A stretch of 64,000 bases of DNA from Chromobotia macracanthus (lineage: Eukaryota; Chordata; Actinopteri; Cypriniformes; Botiidae), in the NCBI GenBank assembly GCA_036877525.1, contig JAZGTH010000074.1, positions 5,171,501-5,235,500 on the forward strand, read 5' to 3'. Shown here one piece after another: positions 1-14,400 of the stretch (the stretch's first letter is position 1; each line of letters begins with the position of its first letter). The notes under the pieces were generated by a model. That model was not told the origin of the DNA, did no database searches, and worked only from the letters and a program-made list of their open reading frames with translations. The position numbers and the translations under genes are program-made.

Positions 1-1500
1 GTGGCCTTTCTTTAAAAGAATGCTTTGTTTGCAATATGTTTTAAACTTGCACTCAATTCTGGTGGTAATCTGCAGTTTGTCCCTGAAGGGAGAATGTCTA
101 GGGAGGCAACAGAGTTTGTTTGTCTCCACTCATCTGGAGACTAGTGCAATTTCATGTATGACAGAAACCTAGTCATCTGATGAGGAGCTGGAGGCACCTG
201 CTCATTTCAGTTACCTCTATTAAACCAAAACTGTAGAGGGGAGGAAGACTTAAAGTTTTTCTTCAATGGCTGTATAGTTAAATAAATCAGTGAACTGATT
301 CACTGATTTATTTAACTGACTTTGATTAATCAGTGAGTCTGTGTGTTTGGAACACCATCACCGTTGCAAATTCCAAGTGGAGTTGTTCATAACAAAGCTT
401 TGCCTGAAAGCTTTAAAAAGATTATGCTGACAGTACAGATCAGATCAGATTTAAGTACTCTTTCATATAGTTTTTAATTACTGATAAAAATCTAAAGGTC
501 TGCTCTAAGCTGTAGAGAGTTGTGGCAACAGAAGTTAAAAATGCTCTATCATCACATAATTCATGTAGACTTTAGATCAGGATCTTCCAGGAAGTTCTTG
601 GCAGCCCATTAGAATGCATTGAGTTGCAAAAAACTGCTATTGCTGGTAATTAAGTCAATTAATGCATTAATTTACAATATTTCTATAACACACTGACGTG
701 TATATTTATATGCAGTTACATCAGTGATGATTTCTTAGGAATAAAATTCGCTAATGTTTGACAAATTAGTGTGGTCAATTAGCGGTACCTGGGTGAATTC
801 TTTACCCATAAATGTGAAGTGTATGAAGACAAAACATTATTTCTCTGTATTTAAACATGATTTTTTTTGTAATTCTGAAATGAAGACTTGTTTGTAAATT
901 ACATTTTATTCTTATTTCCTATTTGTGCTGCTTTGTTGTATTTCATCCTACAAATGCAATTGTGAATGTATATTTTATGTTCAATAAAAAAAGCATAGCG
1001 TTACCTGGCTTATTATAAACTTATACATAAATATACAATATATACCTTTTAAACAAAAAGTGTTTAAAAACACCATTATATATATTTTACAATGCACTTA
1101 TTTACAGCAATTATACACAGGCAATAGTCTAAAATGAAACACTCCACTGCTACGTTTTTGCTTAAATGTGCACCCTATATTTATATCAACAAGATACATC
1201 CTATTTATGTCCTATAATATTTTTCTCCACTGTGAAAACCTGTAGATCACGCGGAACCTACCTGCTAGAGTCGTTTACAGTCATTCCTTGAACTGAACCA
1301 TTTTGTTTGTTTGTTTATTGAGAAGGCTTATTGAGAAGGGGTGTGCTATGACTTTTATAAGCGATCAACTGTACGGTGTTCTTAGGGCGTACGAAAAGTG
1401 GGCGAAAAATTGCATAGACTTAACACTGGGCTGAGTTTTGTGACGTTATGCTCCGCATCACAGTGCTGTACAGACTGGGAGGTGGGCTCATATCTACCGG
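1..1500. other. AT-rich flank, possible 3' UTR of a gene to the left
   Basis: No convincing coding exon is visible on either strand. A plus-strand AATAAA at 983-988 sits in a long AT-rich stretch, so part of this could be the 3' untranslated region of a + strand gene whose coding part lies left of the window. That is inference from a single signal. From about 1440 the base composition rises and a CRE-like GTGACGTTA occurs near 1440-1448, which may belong to the promoter of the small gene that follows. Confidence 0.3.
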
Positions 1501-1569
1501 TTTAGTAAGCAGCAACACACGGTGACATTTCAACTTCATAGCCATGCCCTAGCAACCAGTTACAGTACG

Positions 1570-1983
1570 ATGCGGTGGGTTATCAGGTGTCTCTTGGCTC
1601 AACAGACCACAAGAGAAGTGTTATGCAAATCCGATTACAGCTTCTCTTCTGAAGATGTGACTCCCTCAAGCTCAACCAGCTGTAGCTTCTCACCTTTCCT
1701 GCATGACCCAAAAGAGGATCTGACCTCAGAAAAGTGGTCATACCTGGACTTTCCAGAGGAAAGACTGTTTGTGGAGCTGAGGGAGCAGGAAGAGAGTGAA
1801 GGCAAACGCTACATGATAAAGTGGGAGATCATCAGTGATGACTATGGTCATGTGTTGGAAAAAGGCATTATGTTGCCTGAGGAATCCTGTTCTGTTCATG
1901 TTGCTTCAGCTCCATCAGAAGTGTCATGGATTCTTGTGGAGGATATTATTTCAAATTCAAATAAATGTTTCAAACCAAAATAA
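1570..1983 (+). CDS. uncharacterised small protein, possibly single-exon or terminal exon
   Basis: I do not recognise the family. An open frame runs from the ATG at 1570 to TAA at 1981-1983 (137 codons). The frame also stays open upstream to a GTG at 1522, but the ATG is the more likely start unless an upstream exon exists. The protein begins MRWVIRCLLAQQ (hydrophobic, basic), has a Ser-rich stretch around residues 25-40, then a compact acidic part with KWSYLDFPEERLFVELREQ and YMIKWEIISDDYG, which looks like alternating beta strands. There is no clear transmembrane segment or zinc motif. A poly(A) signal AATAAA lies at 2009-2014, just after the stop, which supports a real transcript end. The gene converges tail-to-tail with enpp2. 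It could instead be the last exon of a longer gene. Confidence 0.5.
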   Translation: MRWVIRCLLAQQTTREVLCKSDYSFSSEDVTPSSSTSCSFSPFLHDPKEDLTSEKWSYLDFPEERLFVELREQEESEGKRYMIKWEIISDDYGHVLEKGIMLPEESCSVHVASAPSEVSWILVEDIISNSNKCFKPK

Positions 1984-2008
1984 TTTGTTGTGTGTTCTTA
2001 AACCACTA

Positions 2009-2014
2009 AATAAA
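2009..2014 (+). other. poly(A) signal for the small + strand gene
   Basis: AATAAA 26 bases after the stop codon of the 1570-1983 frame, followed by AT-rich sequence. Confidence 0.5.
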
Positions 2015-2120
2015 AACATGGTGAACAATTAAATCTCTTATTGATTGACCTGTAAACTGCCATATAACCACTAGCTGGCGATAATTATCTTAAAAATGAG
2101 CAGAACAAATGTACAAAATG

Positions 2121-2126
2121 TTTATT
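2121..2126 (-). other. enpp2: poly(A) signal for enpp2
   Basis: TTTATT on the + strand, which is AATAAA on the minus strand, about 335 bases after the enpp2 stop codon at 2459-2461. The stretch between (2127-2458) shows no coding signal and is best read as the enpp2 3' UTR. The two convergent transcripts would end within about 110 bases of each other. Confidence 0.5.
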
Positions 2127-2458
2127 TGCATAAAGTTGAGAAAGGAGACACATCTGGTTGAAATATAACAGAACACTGTGTTAATTACTGTGTACAGTAC
2201 AAAAAACGTTTAAATCTGGTTACATTCAGCACATTAAACATCACATTAAACAAGTCACATTAACAAAACAACACATTTTTACAATATTATTACAAGATTA
2301 CAAGTCCATTCATGCGTATTATTCACTGACAAAGTGTTAACATTTTTTTTAAAAGTTAACAGTTAAAGATAAACAATGAAAGAACAATAAATATGATAGC
2401 TTGTATAAAAATATACACCTAACTACAGTATGTCAGGGTGCAGGAGTAATGCAGTGGT

Positions 2459-5400
2459 TTAGATCTCACTTTCATATGTGTGTAAGAAGGTCTTTAGAGA
2501 CAGGATCTCCTCATAAGACCTGCTGGTACGCCGATAAAAGTCCAGTCCTGTTAGTAATTCCACGTCTCGTACCCGTGCTGTGTGCATCTTCAATAGATCC
2601 TCCACCCACTTTGACTCGTCCTCTGAACTCTGAAGTGAAGAAGTGTGTTTGTTATACACTCTGATAAAACAGCTCTGCTGTCTGTATTCTCACACATTGA
2701 TTATGGACTCAAATTATACAGTTATTCATGAAAGAAATAATCTAGCAGATTTCCAGCCTAATATCTGTCAATCACACACACATATAACTATAAATATTTT
2801 TAATACAGAAGAAAATAAAAGTTCTTCAAGCTTACATTACAGCTCTCGTCATTATCTGCTCGGTGAGGAAGGATGTATGAAAAAACACTGAGAGGACCAA
2901 CACAGGAGTCAACAGCATGTGTGTAATCCAGACAACTTGTCACTACGATGTAGTAATGAGTCGGGATTGGCACAGAGCTAGTGACATATCTGCAATCAAA
3001 TAAAGAGTCAATGCATTATATTTGTGAATAGGTGAAATATGAGCTGATGTACAATATAAGCAATAAGAAAACTTACTGTTTCATTTTTTCTGCTGAATCT
3101 CTGAGACCATCATAGTCAAAGTCAAAAATGGGGCCAACAACCACATTTACACCATTTCTTTCACTAGCATAACGTTTCACAAGCGATTTCTGGAAATAGC
3201 CCCAAACACCTAAAAAAGTCAAACACAAATGAAGAAGAGAAATAGGCAAACAAAAGAGAGTACTAGAGCAGCACGAAAAGATGGATTATCATATAAAAGT
3301 TAGCATAAGAAAGCACATAAAAGTTTGCATCATATTTCAAATTGCCACACATGTGATTTAGTAGCCAGATCTTCTTTCTGTTTACAGACATGACATAACA
3401 TGAAGTCATACTGACATTTTCAAAACTGACAGCTCAAATTAAAAATCACTATTATAAATTTACCATTATGAACTTGGATAAGAAAGGAGACTGAACTGTT
3501 CTGCACTTGCTCAAGACTGACTTTTGTTCATTTTAACCAAAAACGTTATGGATTGCAGCTTTAAAAAATGTGTCAGCATCACCCCTCTGTAGTATGCACC
3601 CTGGCTCTAACCCCAATGAAAATGGTAAATAATTATCAATTACATGGCACTGTAATCTGTTCTCAAATTTTCAATATGAGAGGTTTGGGGACCTCAGAAG
3701 GTATTCTGGTGGAGTATGAAAGAGAGAGTTTTGTGTCTCTGTGGGTGGCAGTGTTGCTCACTGCCTGAGCTCAGCACAGCTAATCTAAAGCAGACACATC
3801 ATCCATCATTGTGCTCTCATTTCACCTCAACTGCCAAACCCTCTGTATACACATACAGATTCCCAAAGAGGCTGGAGATTTAAGGGTCAATTTTCTTGAA
3901 TTTGTGTGTGGTGTATGTGAGTATCTGTGCGTGTATATTTGTGTGGGTGTCTGTGTAAAGACAAATTTCCTCTGAGGGGATACAACGCATGTGTGTGTGT
4001 GTGTGTGTATGGACACTCCCTTCATCTGAAACAGAGGTGGCTCTCATACAGTGACCTGAGTGACCAAGTCAAGTCTCACCACGGGCCACACACACACAAT
4101 CACAACTGGTAAAACTAATCACTTCCTAAAAGATACAAAACAGCTCATCAAACTTTTCTGGTGGTCATTTATTGGCTAATGTCAACCAGACATCAGAAAG
4201 GCCAAACTGAATTCAGCCCTATCTGATCACACTGCTAAGCATACATAAGATCTGCACTTAATGACTGTAACTCTATCTTCTCTTAAAGTTAAGCAACATT
4301 CGCTATCATGTCTCAGATAAAGAAGACTTGTTAAGTGTCTCAGCATGTCATGAACCAGCTTTAAGACACAAAACACTTGTTAAGCAGATGTTATCCTGCG
4401 GTCACACAGCATCTAAAACAACAAGCTGGCAATAGTTTTACTATTCAGACAGCTTGATACAGTTATACATTGTGGGTAATGTTTGTTTAGACATAATATA
4501 AAAAAACTGTGATGCATAAGTATGTATGCATGTTTTTAAGTATGAATCTTTACCTCACACCTTACGATACTGAAAATGTAATTTCTGCATAACTATTGGT
4601 AACATTGGTAACAATTGGTAACAATATTTACACACTATTTTCAAAAGACCAGCCTATGAATGGCTTACTTGTAATCATTGCAAATTAAACTGGGACAGGA
4701 GAACGTATTTTAACATTTTAAAAATCAGACACATCACCTTTAATTACTGAGAGAAAAGACAAGTGTATGTACGATCTTGGCTGACTCATTTGAAGTCTCA
4801 AAGGAACACTTACGCTTAAATGCTGGGTACATGGGTACGGTGTTAGTAATGAGAACAGCATCAAATCTTGCTTCCTGGCTGGAGGTCAGCTCTGCCAATC
4901 AAAAGACCATGAAAAATAAACAGATATTTGACAGACAATCACAGTCTGTGACTGACAGGCTCAGACAGAATCTTCAAGTCTGCAGATTCCAAGGTCCCTG
5001 CTCTGACCCACAGGGAACCTTCTCAGAATGTTGGCTAAAAGTTCACTCAAACTCCTCTTAGAATTATCAAAAACATTCTTGCAGTAACATTAGTAGAATG
5101 CTTGTTAAATGTTATATAGTCCTAATTTGTTAGTGGAATGTTTAAAAAAATGTTTTTTAAATTACGTTCTTTTAACCAAGAAATAACATTAAACATTGTT
5201 CAGCGTTCATTAAACATTGTATTAATGAACAATAAACGTTCCTAGAACTTTTAAAATAACATCATTAACATTAAAAATAAATGTTAAAGTAAAAATCAAG
5301 TTAAGTTTGATGTTCAGTTGTTTTGCTAATTTACAGTAGACTTGCAAGAAATCCAGAACACACATCATAACTGTTGTACATTAAATTGCACCACTGTGTG

Positions 5401-8400
5401 AAAAGCAAAATGACACTCACGAGGAGGATACAGGAAGCCGTATGAGATCTGTTTGTCTACCCGATAGCTTGTACAGGACTGACTGTAGGCTGGAGGAACT
5501 CTGACATCAGGCCGAACACAATTACTTAAAGCCTCAGGGAGAGGGGTGAAATCCACCTGCAACAAAGACACACTTCACTTCAGTACTCAATACATAGTTT
5601 AGCAGTATAATACTGCAAACACTGCCTGTTTGGACTGCTGTGTAAAGTGTACCTGCTTTGAAACAGTGTAAGACATCCAGAGAGGCATGGACAGTGCTTC
5701 ACTGTAGCCACTAATGTAGTCACTATGATGGAGGATGAAGTATTTGGTGCGGAACATGACTGCTGGCCGACCATAAGGAAGATTCCTGCTGTCTAAAAGG
5801 TACAAAATAGACAATAATAAGATAAGAGTCATCTACTATTACTATTACAAAGAACAGTGATGAAAAGGTACTGGCAGGGGAGCACAGACATAAAATATAA
5901 ATATTTGGGATAAACATAGGGGATAGTGTACCCAAAAATTACAATTGTCATCATTTACTCATGTCACAATAAGGCATTCTTTCTACTGTGGAGCTCAAAA
6001 AGAGATGTTACGCAAAATGTCCTGGCTGAAAGTCCCAACATTAAAGCTCAAAAATCAGTTGTTGAGCAGTTAAGTTTTAAAACGGTCTCCTTACCCTGAT
6101 TAATAATAATTTAAAATTGTTTAAAATAAGGATTTATATTTTGAACTGTAGCAAATGTCAGTTTTTCATCATTCGTCTACATATTTGTCACATATGTAAG
6201 CAGAAAGTAGAAGACCCGGCTACTATATCGCATGTGTGGGTGCTGAGGATGGTGGCGTGTTTTTAATTTATTTTATTGCACTTGCTTAGAATTTGAACTC
6301 GTCATCCAAATTAAGAAAACAACTCAAAAGTTGTGTATTGCAGCTTTAATACAGGATTTTTGGAAAACTTGAAGCTACATATAAAATCATTTTGACATCA
6401 CTAACTAAACCATTCCAGAGAAAAGGTGTGGGGCATTACCATCAATAACTTGTCTCAGTCGTTGATTGAGCTCTTCCACTTTGTTCTGTAACAGACAGAG
6501 CCACAGTGACTCCAGGTTATAGCCTCTTATAAGGGTCACTTTCAATGCCCTCTGACCCCTACTTTTTGAACGCAACTGCAAAAGATTAAAGGTAAAACCT
6601 CCAGCAAGAGATCTACATCTGAGCAGAAGGCAAAAGCACTTTCAGAGGCAGGGGGAGCAAACACTTTAGTCTTTATAAAGCAATTACTATGATTTAAAAG
6701 AGCTGAATTGTCAAAATAATCCAGGCAGTTTAGGAGAAAATGGCAGCCAGCCACAATTTCTGAGCAGGACTGAAAGAAAAAATTACAGACATGAAACATG
6801 CAACAATAGTGCCTGATAAATGCATGGGTACATGCACACGAAGGCCTTCTACAAGATTTTACAATAATTCAGCAATTTTTAAAAAACTTCAGACCCTTTA
6901 ACTTTTCTACTTCAATTGTAACTTTGATAGTGGTGAGATGGGCTAGTAATATCTGGATTAGAATGCAGTTCTCCACCTCATCATTAAATTAACAATCTTA
7001 AAAAGTGTTGCATGATGATCCTGAATAACAGAAAAAAGAACTAGAATGTTACATTTTAGGAAGAAAATCCGAGTTGCTTGACCATACAAAACTTGTCTTG
7101 GTTGTAAGGGCTTGTTATATGCTAAAGAGTTCTAATCTAGTTTTTAGTGTAGTACTGTGCAGTTGGTAGGGTGTTTTTGGTCATTATTAGGTAGTTACTT
7201 ACTGGACCAAAAGAAACCTGTCTGTATGATAATCTATCCGTAGGATAACCTGGTCTTTTATGTCTCTTCTGCAATGTATGTCTGTGTGAATTTTGCTTGT
7301 TTTATTATGTGGCCAGTGAAAATTGTATGTTTATAAACCAAGGGTTAGGGGTTTGTTCAAATTCCACAACCTTTAGTAAGTACTATTAATAATCAAGCTT
7401 TGAAGTAAATAATCATTTCTTCACAGAAATGTTAAGGTTTATTGGGAACTGAAAATGCTTTTTTATTGCTGACCTTGTCTTCGCAGGTGCAGCCTAGGTC
7501 ATCAGTGAGAGCTGTGATTGGTCCTGCAGGGTTCGGTTTGGACACTTCTTCAGGCATGCTGGGTATGTGCACAGGGTTCCTCAGAAGTTGGTTAAGGCTG
7601 CCATGTGTACCATTGTTAGGGACTGGCTTCAAACCAAGCAGATCTGGAGAGAAATATAGGCAAAAGATCAGACTAAAACATCTACAATATACAGTAGTAC
7701 TACAGTACTACTAATGAAGGAATATCTGAAAACACTCCATATAATATCTAGGTATTTGCTTTGAGAGTGTCTTTATCATGCAGAACTGACAATGCTAAAT
7801 GTTCTCTGCATGAGGAAGTGGAGACATCAGTGCTTAATTTAAGTATTTAAGATAAACGCTATGGCATGAAGAGTAAATATGTTCTCACCACACATGACAT
7901 TGTAAAGCTCAATATTCTCAAATGGTGGGATTTTGGTCTTGAATTTGAAAGACGGTCCATAGCCAAGGAAAATGGTCTGAAAAGAAGGCCGAAGAAAGTC
8001 ACCAAGGCAACACAAACAAACATATACACACGAAAAGCGACATAATTAGGGCAAACCTGCATGCTGTTGATCTTATTGTCATATCCGTGATCACCAGCAA
8101 ACCCACATTTCCCAAGATTCCTCTTTGTTTCGTAGGCCTTCCTGTACAGAGAAAATAATAGACTGGATTGTAAAAAGTGGACATTATATACCAGGATGAA
8201 CCCAGACCTGAATGCAGGCTGACTGTTATCCTGCTGAAATACTGTCAGCACATAATTTTGTAGTTCACTCTTCAAAACTTAGTTGCTGCTATTATATTAT
8301 ATTATTTATTTTTTTTATGTTTTGTATGTTTACATAAATAAACATAAAAATTAATTATTTGAATGTTTATTTATAAATTATTTTGACATTAAGCAGTAGT

Positions 8401-11400
8401 AGATTACTGCATTGACTATACATTTTAATAAAGCAAACCATTTTTTCGGGATATCATGCATTGATGAATGCACAGTAAGATCAGAAATGTGCATTAGCAG
8501 AGAATTGTTTTATTTCAGTGTTTGCATGTTGACTATGAATAGATTTCAAATATTTATTTATTATAACAGGTCACAAGTAAATGGTTTTCTAATGTTGTTT
8601 ATAGATTATTCTAACTGGACATTAATGTCTGTAACGGAACATGCTGTTAAAAGAAGTTACCAAAACTTCAGGGACTGCAGAGCTATACTGTACACTGTCC
8701 AGTTTTTACTCAGTGGAAAGCAGACACTACAGTAAATCCAGTGATCCCAGCAGTAAGCGTCAGACTCAACAGCAAGCAGTGTCGGCACATAATGTATTAG
8801 CGGTAGACCTGCTCATGAATATTCTATTTTATTTCATAAAACTCTAGTAGTTGATGTAATTCCAACTTCATGCAACAAATTACAGTACGGATCGGATGAG
8901 ACTGAATTACTTCACTTCATAACTCTGGTGCCGCAGATTAGACAAGACTGTATTTCCAACCGCCTGCCTGAAAGCCTTTTTTCATTGAGGCTTCCCTCTC
9001 AGCCAAAGCAAACACAGGAGGGTGTCCTGACCCCAGCGTGAGGACCCGCCTCTGTTTCTGCGTCCTCATCCATGGTGGATGTGTTGTTAGCTATGTCAGT
9101 GACCTCATCAGTTTTCTTAGAGGTCACAGCTTTCCATTTAAAAGCTGGATATGAGTGACTGTGGTGTGGTTAGAAGCATGTCAGAAAAAATAGGTATATT
9201 CCTGGAGACTTCCATTGAGCAGCATGAGACAATACATAAATAATTTTCTTTATCAGTATTTGTGACTTGTTTTTCAGGAAACATCCTTAAAACAAGACAA
9301 GAACAACAACCTAATTTAAGATATATTGTCTGAAAACCTCGTCTTACAAAAGTTTTTGTTTTATAAACATTCTTGATACATTTTTCTTAAAAACCAAGAT
9401 AAAGTTATTGATTAAAAAAGTTTTTTTGCAGCGTAGTATTAAGTGTCTCTCCTTTAGGGCAGTTCGCAGAGGGAAACGGTTAGGAAATTTACCGTGCTAT
9501 GTGCCATTTCCTTTCAACCATCAAGTGAATGTCCTCAATTCTGCGGTGGTTAGCATAATGTAGCCGTTTGGGGAGGTGCTGTTTCAAGTATGGCTTGAAA
9601 TGCTGGTCTGGCTTTTTACACTGTGAGAGACAGAAAAAAACATGGTGAAGTAGAACTGTACATTCTACAATGACATTAACACTAGTCAGATTAATATAGC
9701 TTGTTAGCTTGTTAATATGGGCTCTGTAATATGCATGTGATGCAAAGTAATATAACATTATAAAACATTTTAGAGAACTTTACTCACTGTAAGGTTTGCT
9801 ACAACTGCTTTTGCATCATCTAAACAAAGACAGAGAGAAAAGGTGTATTACATTTTGATACTTTCAAAAAATCTGGTTTAACATTGAGAATGAAAATTTG
9901 TTGCAAAGCAAAAGGTGTTGAATAACACCAGGAACGTGTATTAAGAAAGTAATTTGTATAGTTTCAATGATACATTTTCACTAAAATGTAACAAATTTGA
10001 AAAATCATTTCATAAAACTGCTAGTTCATGCTGTTTTAATCTGGCTGTGAGCAGTCTGTTTGGACACTAATGGAAAGTTCACATTTCCAAATGCAGAGTA
10101 CATTATTTCCAGCATCATGTCATCATTTCTGATGCAGCTGGTCCAGGAGAGGACAGATTCTCCTTCTGTTCCTTTAATTACTAACATTTAGAGTTGTTTG
10201 GATTTCGGGCTCGGATTCTTCCCAGAGAGCCAGGAATCAGGATGATGTCCTCAGTGTTGGACATGTAGGAACTCAGGAACTCTGTGCGGTCACAGTGAGC
10301 TTCCTCCATGCCTGAAGAAGAAGCAGATGAGACATTTACAATTGATCTAGAAATAAACTGATATTATTTATATAAACATCTGGCCAGAGCTGCTTAATGT
10401 GGTACCGTGGTCTCCAACCAAAATTATATTGATGCAACGATGCAGTTTCATCTGCTTCAAACCATCCATCAGCTGTCCGATCACCTTGTCAATCTCCCTC
10501 AGGGCACTATCAAGCTGCAGAATGAGAAACAACATTTGTGTATGGCTAAACATTGAGGACACACCAGCAACATTCTTTTACCCTCAAATGGTTTGAGGAG
10601 AGTCTGAATAGAGAGTCTGAAGGTATCACACTATGGTTGGTGAATGTAAGTAGTGTTTGCAGAGAGCATGTATTTGGGATGAAGGTTTATTTGCATTACA
10701 TGCTCCATTACTTTGGAGCATGGACATAAATGTTTATGTGTGTATGTGTATGTTTGAGGTGTGAGAGACACAATCACAGTCAGCTGGGCTTCTCTGTGTG
10801 TTTTCCGAACACTCACCTCAGTGCTGTGGGGTCCTAGTTTGTGGCCGTATGTATCCAGCTGTTCAGAATGCATTGCATAAACATATGGCCTGTAGATACA
10901 GAAACACCACCTGTTACCTTATAAGCTCCCCACCCAAATATCTATAAAGTATAGAGTAAACAGGGTTTTAAGAAAGTTTTAACACAGCACACTAAAATAT
11001 AAATGTCAGGAATGTACAGACCTTTCTGCATCAGGTAGGTGAAGCCATTGTAACATGGTCAGAACTCTTCTTTCCAGTGGAATCACACTATAAACACCCC
11101 ACAACAGGACAAATGCAGTGTAGACACATAACATGTTGTATATATGATGTGTGTCAAAGTTTTACCATAAAAATTGTACAACAAATTTGATATTCTTTGG
11201 TCGGATCACAATCTGGTTCATTTAAAGTGTGTATAAATGACATTTTGAGCTGGTCAGTTAATGCAACAGTGTATACAGCACACGTACATATGGGGTCAGG
11301 ACTGTCTATATGTGTTTATATAGAGTATCAGGGGACAAGAACAGGAAAGTTATCTGAGTCAATCTCTACAGGAAACCCATTCCCCACCACTAAAACCTCC

Positions 11401-14400
11401 ACTTACCCACTTACTCAGTTATAATACACAGATGTAAATCTATACACTACCATCAGGCCCCTTAAACCTCTGCGCTTTGATAAGAATGCCCATTCAATTT
11501 CCTTTGGTATTGTGTAAGTTGGCACTTTGCATTTCCACTGAGCTTGCAACGCAGTCTGAGTTGCTTTCTCTAAATAAGGGGCCGTTCTCACAAATTGCTA
11601 GAAACACAGCCCAAGCTGTCTGTGCCTGAGGAAAAAAAAATGCCCTCTGTGAGTGCAGATGAGGAGACCTTTGTATTTCAGTCATATGTCTCAGGCAAGC
11701 CCAGGATTTGCCTGAGAGAGCATCAGAACAAGCACTTCATGTGATTTCCTCCCTCGCCTAAAATCTAATTTGGTGCAATTATGGTGTTTTTTTGTTCCTG
11801 AACTGCGTTTTTCAGTAATGTAACTTAAAAGATAACTAGATTTTACATTTTGTGAAATGTGAAAATGTGAGTGGTATCTAGCTGTGCAAAAGACACAATA
11901 TCAGTGCTAATTTGTTGTGGGTTGTTGCCAGAGCGTTGTTATGCAGTTGCTAAGGCAGTTTTAGTATGTTTTTATATGGTTGTGAGGGTGTTGCTAGAGT
12001 CTTGTGGGTTGTTGCAAGGGCATTGTTTTGTAGTTGCTAAAGTGATTTTAATACAGTTATGTAGTTGTGAGGGTGTTTCTTCAAAATTGTGGGTGGTTGT
12101 CAGGGTGTTGTTATGCAGTTGTTAATGTGATTTTAATGCACTGTTATGTGGTTGTGAGGGTGTTGCTAGAATGTTGTGGGTGGTTGCCAGGGTGTTATGC
12201 AGTTGTTAAGGTGGTTGTAACACACAGTTATGTGGTTGTGAGGGAGTTGCTAGAGTGCTGTGAGTGGTTGCCAGGTCATAGATGCCACTAATGAATGCTG
12301 ATGTTAAATGTTTTGATGAATCAAGCAGTTACATAATGAGAATTACCAACAGCCCTATAAAGACACTGACTGCATATAAGTTTGGCTTCTATTGACTTAC
12401 ACAGGCCAGAAAAAAGTTCCAGCCTTCACTCCCTGTTTCACTGCAGTGATCCAGATCTAAATAAGGAAAAGAAAGAGTCGTCAGAGAATTCATGCATTGT
12501 ACTACTGTGCATTCTGTGGAAAATTATTTTTTCCTATGTTTTTCTTTATGTTGATAAAAAGAATCTGTCTCTTGGTTCATGCATCAGGCCACCAGATAAA
12601 AAAGAAAGTTTAAGAAACAGAAGTACAATTCACCAATGAAAGACCATCAGTCTCTGTGTTGGGCAATTTTCGTGAGCATTTGGCAAAACTTGTCAAACTG
12701 AAGTGACAAAACTACATCTGTGATGTCTTTACTGTCGATTGCCTCATTTACCATCACAGCTCAGTCAGTGGGGTCTGGCATCAGCCAGAAGAAATAAAGT
12801 TCAGTGAAAACTGAGAATGGAGTCCAGCTGCTGGGGTAATAGCTGACAGATGTGCTGGAGACGCCCCCCCCTCCTCAACTTCATGTAGCTCAAAATCTAC
12901 AAAGCTTATTGACGTGTACATGTTTCATAGTAATGCAATATTCCACTGGCTGCAGTGAGAAAAGTGAGATGCTAGTTCCAATTGTCTCAATATTCTCTTA
13001 TAGAAGAAAGGCAATCATTTTAGGTAAGATATCTCTCTTAGCAAAGAAATGGCTGAGGGACTCACAGGCTGTCCTCCCCACCATCGATGGTTGAGCTTTT
13101 CTTTTCCACGAAAGTTAAAGTTTGCCTCAAAGACAGGGTCATGCATGGAGTTACCCACAATTCCGTGTGACTCCGGATAAAGCCCCTACAGCAAAAGCAA
13201 AAAAAGATTAAGGAAACATTATTAAAGGCAAGGAAAACAATATCATCATATTACACAAAAAAATACAGAAAGTTATGCTCTTAAACACTACATACTGTTG
13301 TGATTGTATATAAATTTGGGTAAGTTTTGGTAGGGTACACAGGTCTCATGTATGGTGCATGGGTTCCACATGACCCTGAAAGAGACAAGTTTAAATATTT
13401 ATATAGTCAATACAGCTATTTTATGCAATGATATAAGCAGGTCTTACGTAGTTTTTCAATGTTGGGAATAACTGTGTTTCCTCTCTTCATGAAAGATGCA
13501 CGAAAGCCGTCAATAGACAGCAAGATGACAGGGGGCCGAACAAACCTAAACAAACCAAAGAATAAGCCCACCAAATCCAAACACAATCATATTGGTATTT
13601 GCCACTAAGACAGGTTGTTATTTATAGTGGACAGGTAAGTCTTTAATTTCAGTGCTGTCTTTATCACAGCATATCAAGCCTTCCTTAGGAATTAAGCCCA
13701 AAATATACACATTTACACATTTTTGTTGCATTTAGTCTATTAGTTTTTAGGTCATCTGTTTGCTCCTTAAATTCCTAAAATCTGACAAAAACAATTGTTT
13801 GTAATGTGTAGTGTTTCTCTTCTGAGAAAATGGTCCAGAATCATGGATAACTCCTTTAGACATATATACATATTTTTGCCACTCAATATTTCCAGCCACA
13901 ACTTTCAAAAGAAAGTACATCAACACAGGAAAGAACACTGTAGTCATTTCATGGCGTGTTTAATGTGCATGCATTAACACTAATTGTAATGCAAAACACC
14001 CCAGCAGAGTGGTGTGTGAAAGGTGCTTGAAAGGTGTGTGGTCACGCCAGGGCCCTACATCCATCTCTGGACTCTGTATTTGCCATCATTCAGCACTTCA
14101 CAGCATTAAATAAATAAAACTTTCCCTCTCTGGAACGTAAAGTGCAAATGTGAGCTGAGATATGAGTGTCGTGGACTCAGCATTAAATATAAAAGGTGGT
14201 ATGGATGGGTTTTGCCCATGGTGTGATTTTTGTCACAAGGATCTCTCACCCGGCAGGACACTCATGGTTCTTAATCTCCTCACACTCTTCCTGCAGCCAG
14301 GGAACATCTCCTAAAACAGAGAGGAAGTGCATCAATGAAGCACCAGGTGACTGGTCACACATGCAAACCCACATGCAGACACACAATGTCTTCATCAGTA

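Noticed and set aside
1522..1569. Extension of the small + strand gene to a GTG at 1522
   Set aside because: GTG starts are not expected for a vertebrate nuclear gene; the first ATG in frame is at 1570.
11871..12291. Val/Leu/Cys-rich frames over 11.9-12.3 kb as genes
   Set aside because: They are created by the minisatellite units and lie in an enpp2 intron.
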